Below are positions 48,916 to 57,257 of a DNA stretch of 64,000 nt, piece after piece (position 1 is the stretch's first letter; each line of letters begins with the position of its first letter). The notes beneath the pieces are model-generated. The model was given only the letters and a program-made list of their open reading frames with translations, did no database searches and was not told where the DNA came from. The translations under genes and the position numbers were made by a program. Source of the DNA: Nonomuraea rubra. GTDB lineage: Bacteria > Actinomycetota > Actinomycetes > Streptosporangiales > Streptosporangiaceae. Location: assembly GCF_014207985.1 (NCBI RefSeq), contig NZ_JACHMI010000001.1, forward strand, positions 5,253,001 through 5,317,000, read 5' to 3'.

Positions 48916-50699
48916 GCGCCGTGGGTCTGCAGCCACAGCTCCAGCAGCCCGAGCTGCCACAACGTGTTCACGCCGGTCGTCGCCCTGTCCCGCCCGGGAT
49001 CGGCGAGCAGCCGATCCACGTAGTCCCGGCGGAACAGCCCCCGTTCACGGGCGGCCCTGCTGGTCAGCGCGTCGCGGACGAGTTCGAGCAGCGTCCCGTC
49101 CACGTGCCGGACGGCGGGGACGGGAAAGTACCCCTTCGGCCGGTCGACGACCTCGGCCGGCAGCAGCCGCCGGGCGGCGTCCTTGAGCACGCCCTTGCCG
49201 CCGTGGGCCAGCTTGAGCTCGGCCGGGCAGGCGGCGGCCAGCTCGACCAGCTCGTGGTCGAGGAACGGCGTGCGCGCCTCCAGCCCGTGCGCCATCGTCA
49301 TGTTGTCCACCCGCTTGACCGGGTCGTCCACCAGCATGGCGGTGGTCTCCAGCCGCAGCACGGCGTCCAGCGCGGTCTCCGCGCCCGGCCTGGCCAGGTG
49401 GGCGCGGACGAAGTCGCCGCTGGCGTCGTGCTCCAGCAGCCGGTCGGGCGACAGGATCGCGGCCAGCCCGTCGTGGGGCCGGTCGAAGAACGCGCGCGCG
49501 TAGACGCCGCCCGCGTCCTGGCGCGGCACGCCGGCCAGGGGCGGGAACCAGCTGTAGCCGGCGAACACCTCGTCGGCCCCCTGCCCCGACTGCACGACCT
49601 TGACGTGCCGGGCGACCTCCTGCGCCAGCAGGTAGAACGCGACGCAGTCGTGGCTGACCATCGGCTCGCTCATCGCCCGCACCGCCCCCTGCAGCCCCTC
49701 CAGCAGGCGCGCGTCCGGGATGCGGATGCGGTGGTGGTCGGTGCCGAACCGCCGGGCCACCAGGTCGGAGTAGGCGAACTCCTCGCCCGGCTCGCCGCCG
49801 GCCGGCTCGAAGCCGATGCTGAACGTGGCCAGGTCCTGCTGCCCCTGCTCCGCCAGCAGCGCCACGATGAGGCTGGAGTCCAGGCCGCCGGACAGCAGGA
49901 CGCCGACCGGCACGTCGGCGACCATCCGGCGGCGCACCGCCACGCGCAGCGCGTCCAGCACGGCCCGGCACCACTCCGCGCCGCTCAGCCCGGCGTGCTC
50001 CGGCAGGGCGCTCCGCGTGTGGGACGGCTCCCAGTACCGGTGCTCGGTGCCGCCGCCGTCCGGCTCGATCACCCGTACGGTGGCGGGCGGCAGCTTGCGT
50101 ACCCCGGACAGGATGGTGCGCTCGCCGGGCACCAGCGAGTGGAAGGTCATGTAGTGGTGCAGCGCCACCAGGTCGATGCCGGTGTCCACCTCGCCGGCCG
50201 CCAGCAGGGCGGGCAGCGAGGAGGCGAAGCGCAGCCGCCGGGCGTTCTCGGACACGTACATCGGCTTGACGCCGAGCCGGTCCCTGCCCAGGATCAGCCG
50301 CCCCGTGTCACGCTCGTGCACGGCGAAGGCGAACATGCCCTTGAACCGGCGGACGCAGGCGGGCCCCCACCGGTGGAAGGCCTTCAGCAGCACCTCGGTG
50401 TCGGAGGCGGAGAAGAACCGGTAGCCGGCGCCGCGCAGCTCGGCCCGCAGCTCGCCGTAGTTGTAGAGGCAGCCGTTGAACACCACCGCCAGCCCCAGCT
50501 CGCCGTCCACCATCGGCTGGGCCGCCTTGTCCGACAGGTCGATGATCTTCAGCCTGCGGTGGCCCAGCGCGACCGGCCCCTGCGACCAGAGCCCGGAGCC
50601 GTCAGGGCCGCGCTCATGCATCGTCTCCGCCATCCGGCCGACGGCGCCGATGTCCGCCTCCGCGCCGTCGAAGCGCAGCTCTCCGCTCAGTCCGCACAT
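48912..50699 (-). CDS. asparagine-synthase-type amidotransferase (NAGGN-like)
   Basis: This 595-residue enzyme has the N-terminal glutaminase with Cys2 in MCGLSGELRF and the synthetase with the ATP PP-loop SGGLDSSLIVAL. The length and the conserved FNGCLYNYGELRAELR and GRDRLGVKPMY fit AsnB. It resembles the amidotransferase that amidates N-acetylglutaminylglutamine in NAGGN clusters. GGAGGCC precedes the ATG at 50699, 11 bp after the ligase gene. With that ligase it probably makes an amidated dipeptide. Plain asparagine synthetase is possible but the context argues against it. Confidence 0.83.
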   Translation of the reverse strand: MCGLSGELRFDGAEADIGAVGRMAETMHERGPDGSGLWSQGPVALGHRRLKIIDLSDKAAQPMVDGELGLAVVFNGCLYNYGELRAELRGAGYRFFSASDTEVLLKAFHRWGPACVRRFKGMFAFAVHERDTGRLILGRDRLGVKPMYVSENARRLRFASSLPALLAAGEVDTGIDLVALHHYMTFHSLVPGERTILSGVRKLPPATVRVIEPDGGGTEHRYWEPSHTRSALPEHAGLSGAEWCRAVLDALRVAVRRRMVADVPVGVLLSGGLDSSLIVALLAEQGQQDLATFSIGFEPAGGEPGEEFAYSDLVARRFGTDHHRIRIPDARLLEGLQGAVRAMSEPMVSHDCVAFYLLAQEVARHVKVVQSGQGADEVFAGYSWFPPLAGVPRQDAGGVYARAFFDRPHDGLAAILSPDRLLEHDASGDFVRAHLARPGAETALDAVLRLETTAMLVDDPVKRVDNMTMAHGLEARTPFLDHELVELAAACPAELKLAHGGKGVLKDAARRLLPAEVVDRPKGYFPVPAVRHVDGTLLELVRDALTSRAARERGLFRRDYVDRLLADPGRDRATTGVNTLWQLGLLELWLQTHGA

Positions 50700-50710
50700 C
50701 CCCGGCCTCC

Positions 50711-51865
50711 TCAGGACGCCGCGGACCGGTAGGGCGGGGGGCCGTCCGCCGGCCGGTCCCACTGGCAGTCCCTGGTCTCGGCCAGCAGCAGGTCCACCAC
50801 GTCGGCCAGCCGTCCCCGCCGGGCGAACGCGTCCCGCTGGCGCCGCGCGGAGCTGCCCCTGGCCAGCGCCTCCTCGGCCAGCTCGGGGACGAGCCTCGCG
50901 TCGGCGGAGCCCTCCAGCTGCGGCCGCAGCCCCTCGACCAGGCGCCGGATCACCACGGGCGCGGGCCGGGGCACCCCGCCCACCGGGTCGATCAGCTCCC
51001 CCTCCAGCCCCGAGCGGGCCGCCTGCCAGGTCGCCGCCCGTACGGCCTCCAGGTGCACGTCCCGCTCCACGCCCTGGCGCACCGCCTCCAGCTCCCTGGT
51101 CACCAGCGCCCGGAACAGCCCGGCGATCAGCACCACGTCCCGGACCCTCGGGCAGGAGTCGCAGATGCGCAGCTCGACCGTGGGGACGTGCTGCGACGGC
51201 CGGATGTCGGAGTAGATCATCCCGGGATCGGCGATCACTCCGGAACGGATCAACTCCTTGATCATCGCCTCGTACGCGGCGGCGGAGTCGTACTTGGCGA
51301 TCGGGCCCGCGGTGGGCCAGCGCTGCCACACCAGGCTGCGGTAGCTGGCGTAGCCGGTGTCGCCGCCGTCCCAGTACGGCGAGCTGGACGACAGCGCAAG
51401 CAGCGGCGGCAGCCACGGCGTCAGCCGGTGCGCCACCACGACGGCCAGATCGGGGTCGCGCACCTCGGCGTGCACGTGCGTGCCGCAGATCAGCTGCTCC
51501 CGGGTGAGCTGCTGGTAGTCGTTCAGCATCTGCTCGTAGCGCGGCTCGGGGGAGACCTTCACCTCCCCCATCTCGACCAGCGGGGCGCTGCCCGCCGCGC
51601 TGATCCCCAGCCCCACCTCGTCGGCCTGCCGGATCAGCCGCCTGCGCAGCCCGCACAGGTCGCGCGCCAGATCCTCCAGCCGCCGGAACGGCCTGCTGTT
51701 GGACTCCACCGTCGAACGCTGCAGCTCCCGCGCGAAACTGCTCCCAGGCAACGCCTCCAGCAGCAACTCGGCCCCCGAGGCCAGGCGGCGGGTGCGTACG
51801 TCGACGACGTGGAACTCCTCCTCCACCCCCACCCGGATCGCCTCGTCCTCTCCCTGCACGACCAT
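50711..51865 (-). CDS. YbdK-like carboxylate-amine ligase (GCS2 family)
   Basis: This 384-residue ligase has GVEEEFHVVDVRTRRLASGA near its start, CGTHVHAEVRDPDLAVVVAH and TVELRICDSCPRVRDVVLIA; these match the glutamate-cysteine-ligase-2 fold of YbdK. YbdK joins glutamate to an amine. It is first in the operon before the amidotransferase and the S9 peptidase. I use the ATG at 51865; an earlier ATG at 51907 is in frame but lies in a less-conserved stretch. The amine partner is unknown. Confidence 0.82.
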   Translation of the reverse strand: MVVQGEDEAIRVGVEEEFHVVDVRTRRLASGAELLLEALPGSSFARELQRSTVESNSRPFRRLEDLARDLCGLRRRLIRQADEVGLGISAAGSAPLVEMGEVKVSPEPRYEQMLNDYQQLTREQLICGTHVHAEVRDPDLAVVVAHRLTPWLPPLLALSSSSPYWDGGDTGYASYRSLVWQRWPTAGPIAKYDSAAAYEAMIKELIRSGVIADPGMIYSDIRPSQHVPTVELRICDSCPRVRDVVLIAGLFRALVTRELEAVRQGVERDVHLEAVRAATWQAARSGLEGELIDPVGGVPRPAPVVIRRLVEGLRPQLEGSADARLVPELAEEALARGSSARRQRDAFARRGRLADVVDLLLAETRDCQWDRPADGPPPYRSAAS

Positions 51866-51949
51866 CACCCCCGGCCTGTCTACTCCCCCGAGAACGGCCT
51901 GATGCACGTGCTGATTCTCCGCGCCGGCCAGGTTCCACGTGCGGAAACG

Positions 51950-52921
51950 TCAGCGGAAGGAGCGGCGGTAGGCGGCAGGGGTGGTGCGCAGGGCGGTGTG
52001 GAAGCGGCGGCGGAGGTTGACCGCCGAGGACAGGCCGACGCGGGTGGCGATGGTCTCGACGGGCAGGTCGGTCTCCTCCAGCAGCGCGCGGGTGGCGGCC
52101 AGGCGGCGTTCCAGCAGCCAGCGGGCGGGCGGCACGCCGAGCTGGGCGGCGAACTGGCGGGAGAGGGTGCGCGCGGAGACGCCCGAGAAGGCGGCCATGT
52201 CCTCCACGGTGATCTGGTCAGGCAGGCGGCCGAGGAGCCATTCGAGCAGGGGTGCCAGCGAGTCCGGCATGGGGCCGGCGGTGGGCAGGGGTGGGTACTG
52301 CCGCTGGCAGCCCTCGCGGTGCGGGCCGGCGGCGAGCTGGCGGCCGATGCGCATGGCGTGGGCGGCGCCGTGCTGCTGGAGCACCTGGTGCAGGCAGAGG
52401 TCGATGGTCGCGGCCGAGGCTCCGGCGGTGGCGACGTCGCCATGGTCGACGTAGATGACGGTGTCGTCGAGGACGACGCGGGGGTGGCGGGCGGCGAGCT
52501 CGCCGGACAGCTCCCAGTGGACGGAGGCGCGGCGGCCGTCCAGGAGGCCCAGGGCGGCGGGGATGAAGATGCCGGCGCAGACGGCGATGATGCGGGCACC
52601 CCGGGCGTGGGCGCGGGACACCGCGTGCAGCACGGCGGGGGAGGGGGCGATGGTCCAGCCCGCGATGAGCACGGTGTCGGCGTCGCCGAGGGCTTCGAGG
52701 CCGTCGTCCACCTGGATGGGGACGCCGAGGGTGGTGGGCAGGGAGCCGGGGCGCTCCGCGCAGAGCCTGAAGCTGTAGTGCTGGGGGATGTCGGGGCCGT
52801 GGTAGCCGAAGACGGCCGAGGCGGAGGTGACCGGGTAGAGCTCCTGGTCCGGGGCGACCAGGGCGACCACCCGATGCGGGCGCAGGGGCGGCGGAGGCGG
52901 TTCCTGGCATTCCACGGGCAT
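51950..52921 (-). CDS. GlxA-like regulator (DJ-1/PfpI domain plus AraC HTH)
   Basis: This 323-residue protein has an N-terminal DJ-1/PfpI-like domain (RVVALVAPDQELYPVTSASA; IIAVCAGIFIPAALGLLDGR, with the elbow Cys) and a C-terminal AraC DNA-binding domain (ITVEDMAAFSGVSARTLSRQ, LPVETIATRVGLSSAVNLRR). GlxA-type regulators respond to small ligands. The ATG at 52921 is divergent from the MFS permease at 52994 across 72 bp with two palindromes, so it probably regulates that gene. Confidence 0.85.
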   Translation of the reverse strand: MPVECQEPPPPPLRPHRVVALVAPDQELYPVTSASAVFGYHGPDIPQHYSFRLCAERPGSLPTTLGVPIQVDDGLEALGDADTVLIAGWTIAPSPAVLHAVSRAHARGARIIAVCAGIFIPAALGLLDGRRASVHWELSGELAARHPRVVLDDTVIYVDHGDVATAGASAATIDLCLHQVLQQHGAAHAMRIGRQLAAGPHREGCQRQYPPLPTAGPMPDSLAPLLEWLLGRLPDQITVEDMAAFSGVSARTLSRQFAAQLGVPPARWLLERRLAATRALLEETDLPVETIATRVGLSSAVNLRRRFHTALRTTPAAYRRSFR

Positions 52922-52936
52922 GGCGCGAATGTACCT

Positions 52937-52982
52937 AATGATGTCATTTGGGACACCGGTGGGGTGATCTGGAAAAATCCAG
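52937..52982. promoter_or_regulatory. two palindromes between the glxA-like and MFS genes
   Basis: AATGA-TG-TCATT (52937-52948) and CTGGA-AAAA-TCCAG (52969-52982) lie in the 72-bp divergent promoter. They are the likely operators of the GlxA-like protein. Confidence 0.5.
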
Positions 52983-52993
52983 AATTGGGGCTC

Positions 52994-54193
52994 ATGTGGA
53001 CGAGGAACTTCACCCTCTACTTCGGCGCCCGCACCATCTCGCTGCTCGGTGACGCCATGATGCCCGTCGCCTCGGCGCTGGCGATCGGCAAGGTCTACGG
53101 GATCGCGGGCGTCGGCTACGTGCTCGCGCTCTGGACCGCCTCGGCCGTGCTGGTCATGCTGTTCGGCGGGGTCGTCGCCGACCGGATCGGCGCCAGGCGC
53201 CTGATGATCGGCGCGGACGTGGTCAGGGTCGTCACCCAGGGGGCCGTGGCCGTCGCCTTCCTGGACGGCACCCCGCCGTACGCCCTCCTGCTGGTGACGG
53301 CGGTCCTGTCGGGCGCGGCCGCCGGGATGTTCGAACCCGGCGTGAACGGCATGGTCCCCCTGGTCGCCGCGGATCCGCAGCGGGCCAACGCGACGCTGAA
53401 GCTCGCCGAGGCGGTCACCCAGCTCGCGGGCCCCGCGCTGGCGGGCGTGCTCGTCGTCGCCGGCGGGCCGGTCTTCGTCTACACGGCGGACGCCGCGACG
53501 TTCCTGGTCAGCGGGGTGTGCCTGCTGCTGATCCGGGTCGCCGTGCCCAGGCCGGAACCCTCCGACGTGCTGAGCGACCTGCGCAGGGGCTGGGAGGAGT
53601 TCAAGGCCAGGAGCTGGATGTGGTCGGTCATCCTGGTGTGGGTGTTCTGGGGCGTTCTCGTGGTCGGGCCGTACGTGCCGCTGTCGTCGCAGGTCATCGG
53701 GGCCGACTACGGCTGGGTGATGGCGGCGCTCGGCCTCGGCACCGTGCTGGGCGGGCTGGTGGCGATCAGGTTCAGGCCGCGCAGGCCGCTGGCTGCCGGG
53801 GCGGTGGCGCTGAGCGGATACGTGGCGGTCCCGCTGACGGTCGCGCTCGGGCTGCCGTTGCCGCTGCTGATGGCCGGGCACCTGCTCGGGGGGTGCGCGT
53901 GGGCGTTCTGGTCGGTGATGTGGTCGACCAGCGTGCAGACGCGCGTCGCGCCGGACGTGCTCAACCGGGTCAACGCCTACCAGGTGGCCGGGTCGGTCGC
54001 GGGCATGGCGGCCGGGCAGGCGCTGGCCGGTCCGGTCAGCACGCTGGTCGAGCCGCGCGCCTTCCTGCTGGGCTCGGCCCTGGTGGCGGCCGGGGTGGTG
54101 GCGGCCCTGCTGCTGATCAGGCCGGTCAGGAGGCTGGGCGGGGAACCCCGGCGGGCGGGTGACCGGCCGGTCCCGGCGGGCGCGCCGGCGTAG
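52994..54193 (+). CDS. MFS permease (transmembrane secretion effector type)
   Basis: This 399-residue protein has 12 hydrophobic segments, MFS motif A at GGVVADRIGARRLMIGADVV and a VLSGAAAGMFEPGVNGMVPL loop that fits the MFS_3 family. Such permeases export small molecules. The ATG at 52994 has only a weak TTGGGG before it. It is divergent from the GlxA-like regulator and shares its operators. The substrate is unknown. Confidence 0.83.
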   Translation: MWTRNFTLYFGARTISLLGDAMMPVASALAIGKVYGIAGVGYVLALWTASAVLVMLFGGVVADRIGARRLMIGADVVRVVTQGAVAVAFLDGTPPYALLLVTAVLSGAAAGMFEPGVNGMVPLVAADPQRANATLKLAEAVTQLAGPALAGVLVVAGGPVFVYTADAATFLVSGVCLLLIRVAVPRPEPSDVLSDLRRGWEEFKARSWMWSVILVWVFWGVLVVGPYVPLSSQVIGADYGWVMAALGLGTVLGGLVAIRFRPRRPLAAGAVALSGYVAVPLTVALGLPLPLLMAGHLLGGCAWAFWSVMWSTSVQTRVAPDVLNRVNAYQVAGSVAGMAAGQALAGPVSTLVEPRAFLLGSALVAAGVVAALLLIRPVRRLGGEPRRAGDRPVPAGAPA

Positions 54194-54274
54194 CCGGGCA
54201 CCGCGCGATCGACCTGTGGCGGGGCGATCACCGGGGGCGTACCGTGGGCACACCACAAGATCGAAAGGTGTGCC

Positions 54275-55057
54275 GTGCCCTTCCCTCTCGCCGCGTTACT
54301 GCTGACCTCGTTACTCACCTCGCCGTCCGCCGCGCTGCCCGCGTGCCCGCAGATCTTCGGGCACGGCGGCTACCCCACCGGCGCCAACGCCTGGGAACGG
54401 GACCAGATCCGCCAGCCCAACAACCCCACCGCCATCCGCCAGCACAAGGCCTGGGGCGCGGCGGGCGTCGAGGCCGACCTGCAGCTCACCAGGAACGGCA
54501 CCAAGGCCGTCATGTGGCACAACACCTCCACCTGGGGGCTGACGGGCACGAAGAAGAACGTCACCGAGATCTGGTGGGCGACCGGCGACACCAAGCTCGA
54601 CGGCCGGACCATCACCCGCGGCCCCTTCCAGGGCGAGACCGTCTACACCTTCCGCGAATGGCTGGCCGCGATGAGGTCGGCCGGGATGATCGGGCTGGTG
54701 GAGATCAAGCCCGAGGCCAAGCAGTCGCTGTTCAGCACGGACGCCGCGATCAAGGCGCGGGCCTGGGCGGAGGTCCTCGACCCCGTCAGGGAGAACCATC
54801 AGTCGCAGGAGATCATGCTGTACTCCCACGACAGCGCGATCACCACCGAGCTCAGGAGCCGGGTGACGGCCGCGGGCATGACCCAGGTCCTCAGCGGCCG
54901 CCCGATCTGGCCGGACGTCACCAAGTGGGAGGAGCCGCCACCCTCGTGGACGCTGAACCAGAACGCCTGGCAGACGGCGCTCCAGAGCGGCGCCAAGCGG
55001 ATCGCCACCGACTACCCGTCCCAGCTGCGGTCCTGGCTGGCAGGCAAGTGCCAGTGA
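54275..55057 (+). CDS. secreted glycerophosphodiester phosphodiesterase-like protein
   Basis: This 260-residue protein has a signal peptide and a GDPD domain: FGHGGYPTGANAWERDQIRQ with the HG pair, AGVEADLQLTRNGTKAVMWH with the E-x-D pair and second His, and LVEIKPEA. It should hydrolyse glycerophosphodiesters outside the cell, or be a related secreted lipase. AAGGTGTGCC precedes the GTG at 54275. Two TTA codons (54296, 54311) fall in the signal peptide, so bldA-dependent expression is plausible. Confidence 0.82.
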   Translation: MPFPLAALLLTSLLTSPSAALPACPQIFGHGGYPTGANAWERDQIRQPNNPTAIRQHKAWGAAGVEADLQLTRNGTKAVMWHNTSTWGLTGTKKNVTEIWWATGDTKLDGRTITRGPFQGETVYTFREWLAAMRSAGMIGLVEIKPEAKQSLFSTDAAIKARAWAEVLDPVRENHQSQEIMLYSHDSAITTELRSRVTAAGMTQVLSGRPIWPDVTKWEEPPPSWTLNQNAWQTALQSGAKRIATDYPSQLRSWLAGKCQ

Positions 55058-55111
55058 GCACACCGCCTCGGTTTCGGGCCCCAGCAGGCAGCCCGAATCC
55101 CTGTATTTCCG

Positions 55112-55117
55112 TATCAT
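55112..55117 (+). promoter_or_regulatory. -10 element of a leaderless promoter
   Basis: TATCAT lies six bases before the ATG at 55124 with no Shine-Dalgarno site. Confidence 0.55.
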
Positions 55118-55123
55118 TGGGGC

Positions 55124-55720
55124 ATGACTGCTGGGCTTCCGGAACCCGTCCGCCACGGTGACTTGCGCGTCTCGCACGACGAGCGCGAAGCGGTGGTGGA
55201 ACGACTGAACACGGCGGCGGCCGAGGGCCGGATCGACCTGGGCGAGCTGGACGTGCGGCTGGAGCTGGCGCTGAACGCCAGGACCTACGCCGACCTGGCA
55301 CCTCTCACCGCCGACCTGCCGCCGGACGTCCCGCTGAACCAGGAGCCGCTGGTCCTCAAGGGCGGCATGCACGGTGAGAGCCGTACCGGGCGCTGGGAGG
55401 TGCCCGGGCGCATCACCGTGTACGGCGGGATGGGCTCCGTCAAGCTCGACTTCACCCAGACCGACTGCCGGCTGCCCGAGATCCAGATCGAGGCGCAGGG
55501 CCAGATGGGCGGCATCACGATCATCATCCCCGACGGGTGGGCCGCCGAGACCTCCCGGATGGACTCGGGGCTCGGGGGCTTCACGAACAAGACCACGCCG
55601 CAGCGGCTCCCCAGGACGCCGCTGGTCCGCCTCACCGGCAGCGGCGGCACGGGCGGCGTGGTCATCCGGCACCCCAACAGCTGGGAACGGCGCAAGCAGC
55701 GGCGCCTCCAGGAGCGTTGA
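55124..55720 (+). CDS. DUF1707 protein with LiaF-like C-terminal domain
   Basis: This 198-residue protein begins with DUF1707 (RVSHDEREAVVERLNTAAAE, then GRIDLGELDVRLELALNART), followed by a beta-rich domain (ITVYGGMGSVKLDFTQTDCR; GGITIIIPDGWAAETSRMDS) like the cell-wall-active-antibiotics response proteins. No TM is seen. The start is leaderless. It probably takes part in an envelope stress response; the exact role of DUF1707 is not known. Confidence 0.82.
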   Translation: MTAGLPEPVRHGDLRVSHDEREAVVERLNTAAAEGRIDLGELDVRLELALNARTYADLAPLTADLPPDVPLNQEPLVLKGGMHGESRTGRWEVPGRITVYGGMGSVKLDFTQTDCRLPEIQIEAQGQMGGITIIIPDGWAAETSRMDSGLGGFTNKTTPQRLPRTPLVRLTGSGGTGGVVIRHPNSWERRKQRRLQER

Positions 55721-55826
55721 CGGGCGGCGAGCCCCGCTGACCGGCAAACCTCGCACCTCATGACATCCGCGGTCACAACCCGACATTGGAGGCGGCGGAG
55801 GGCCGTGCCGTGAGAAGATCGAGATC

Positions 55827-55985
55827 ATGATTGCACTGCCTGGCTCAGGCCGCCGCGGCGTTCCCGCCTGCTCGCCGGCCGCCGACACGTCGGTGACGTC
55901 CATGACGTTCATGGCACGGCCGGAGCCGCTCGGTCACGCCGGGCTTGCCGTCGCGGCCGCGAGGATGGGGACGGTCGAGTGCTGA
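55827..55985 (+). CDS. possible 52-residue small protein
   Basis: A short frame reads MIALPGSGRRGVPACSPAAD and ends ARMGTVEC. It overlaps the start of the integrase-like gene by 7 bases in another frame. Codon bias is weak and no family is known; it may be a leader ORF for translational coupling. Confidence 0.3.
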   Translation: MIALPGSGRRGVPACSPAADTSVTSMTFMARPEPLGHAGLAVAAARMGTVEC

Positions 55986-57142
55986 GCATGCCCCGGACAG
56001 ACGCCGCCACTCCGGCCGCCAGCTCAGCCGCCGGCCCGGAACAGGGCAGCACGGAACAGGGCAGCACGGAGCAGGGCGGCACGGAGCAGGGCAGGGGGCC
56101 TCGTGTGGGCGCTGTGCCCGGCGGGCCGCGCACGGCGCCGGTCGCGGACGAGTGGCGCCTGGCGGCGATGGTGGAGGAGCGAGGTGAGACCGGGGTGGCG
56201 CAGGCCGTTCCGGAAGGGGCCGAGACGGACCTGGCCGCGCTCAGCGTGGGCCGGATCGGCGGGTTGCGGCCGCGCCGCCGTCCCGGTGACGGAGGCGAGG
56301 CGTCGGGCGCCGACGTCGATCTGGTGGACTCCCTGGCCCCGGCCACCCGGCGCACGGTGGCCGCCTGGCTGCTGGACAAGCAGTCCGCGGCCACCCGGCA
56401 GACCCGGCTGCAGGTGGTGGCCGCGTTCGTGCGCTGGCTGCGCAGCGTGGACCCGGCGATCGAGCTGCTCGCGGTCACCGGCGCCCACCTGGACGCCTAC
56501 TGCGACGCCGCGCGCGCAGGGAAGCTGACCATCGGCGTGCGCAACCCGGGCAGGCCGCTGTCGAGGGCGACCGTGTCCAGGAAGCGGGCCGTGCTGTGGT
56601 CGTTCTACACCTTCGCCTGGCGCAGCGGCGTCGTGCGGCACGACCTCGCCGCAGCCAGGCCGCGCCCGGTGCCGGCCCGCGACGGCGAACTGCTGAGCCG
56701 CGGGGAGCGGCGGCTGCTGCGGCAGGGTGCCGCCCGGCTGGCCGCCGAGGGCAGGTCCGCCGAGGCCGTGGCCGTGGCGCTGCTGGACGCGACGGGCGCG
56801 CCCGTGTCCGCCCTGGCCGGGCTGACCGTGCAGGACCTGCGGTCGGTGACGGGCGGCGAGCCCGCTGTCGTGACCGTGCACGACGGACGGGGCGACCTGG
56901 TGGCCTTCCCGGTCCCGCCGCTGGCCCGCCCGCTGCTGCGTGCCCTGGCGGACGCTCGTACGGCAGGTGAGCCGCTGCTCAGGCAGGCCGGCGGCCATCC
57001 GGTGGACGTACGGTGGCTCGGGCAGGCGCTCACCGACGCGGCTCTGGCGGGCGGCGTCCCGCGCGAGCGGGCGGAGCTGCTGGAGCCGCACATGCTGCGC
57101 GCCACCACCGTGACGGAGCTGATGCGCGACCAGGCGAGCTGA
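55979..57142 (+). CDS. degenerate tyrosine recombinase/integrase-like protein
   Basis: This 387-residue protein has an N-terminal SAM-like core-binding domain (ATRQTRLQVVAAFVRWLRSV) and a catalytic-like domain. ATGAPVSALAGLTVQDL matches the box-I region ATGLRVSELLGLRVEDL but the catalytic Arg is replaced (GAPVSAL). EPHMLRATTVTEL retains the box-II H-x-L-R, but the protein ends seven residues later, so the Tyr nucleophile is missing. The first ~55 residues include EQGST repeats. It is likely inactive for recombination; a DNA-binding role or a dying gene is possible. It begins at GTG 55979. Confidence 0.7.
   Translation: MLSMPRTDAATPAASSAAGPEQGSTEQGSTEQGGTEQGRGPRVGAVPGGPRTAPVADEWRLAAMVEERGETGVAQAVPEGAETDLAALSVGRIGGLRPRRRPGDGGEASGADVDLVDSLAPATRRTVAAWLLDKQSAATRQTRLQVVAAFVRWLRSVDPAIELLAVTGAHLDAYCDAARAGKLTIGVRNPGRPLSRATVSRKRAVLWSFYTFAWRSGVVRHDLAAARPRPVPARDGELLSRGERRLLRQGAARLAAEGRSAEAVAVALLDATGAPVSALAGLTVQDLRSVTGGEPAVVTVHDGRGDLVAFPVPPLARPLLRALADARTAGEPLLRQAGGHPVDVRWLGQALTDAALAGGVPRERAELLEPHMLRATTVTELMRDQAS
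56038..56095. repeat. four 15-bp tandem repeats in the integrase-like gene
   Basis: GGAACAGGGCAGCAC and close variants occur at 56038, 56053, 56068 and 56083, in frame, coding for repeated EQGST-like units near the N-terminus. Confidence 0.9.
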
Positions 57143-57191
57143 CCGGCCAGGCCAGGTGACCGGCCCAGCGAGGATGACCCGCTGGGCGGTC

Positions 57192-57257
57192 TGACCCGCC
57201 GGCGCCCACGCGGGTGCCCCCGCGCCCCGCGAGGGCACCTGCGGCGGTGGCGGGTCA
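57192..57257. terminator. long stem-loop between convergent genes
   Basis: TGACCCGCC (57192-57200) pairs with GGCGGGTCA (57249-57257), and the inner GGTGCCC (57213-57219) with GGGCACC (57233-57239). It spans the space between the integrase-like and TolB-like genes and includes the latter's stop. Confidence 0.5.

Noticed and set aside
55979..57142. An intact integrative element at the integrase-like gene
   Set aside because: No excisionase, replication gene, tRNA or flanking att repeats were seen, and the recombinase lacks the Tyr.
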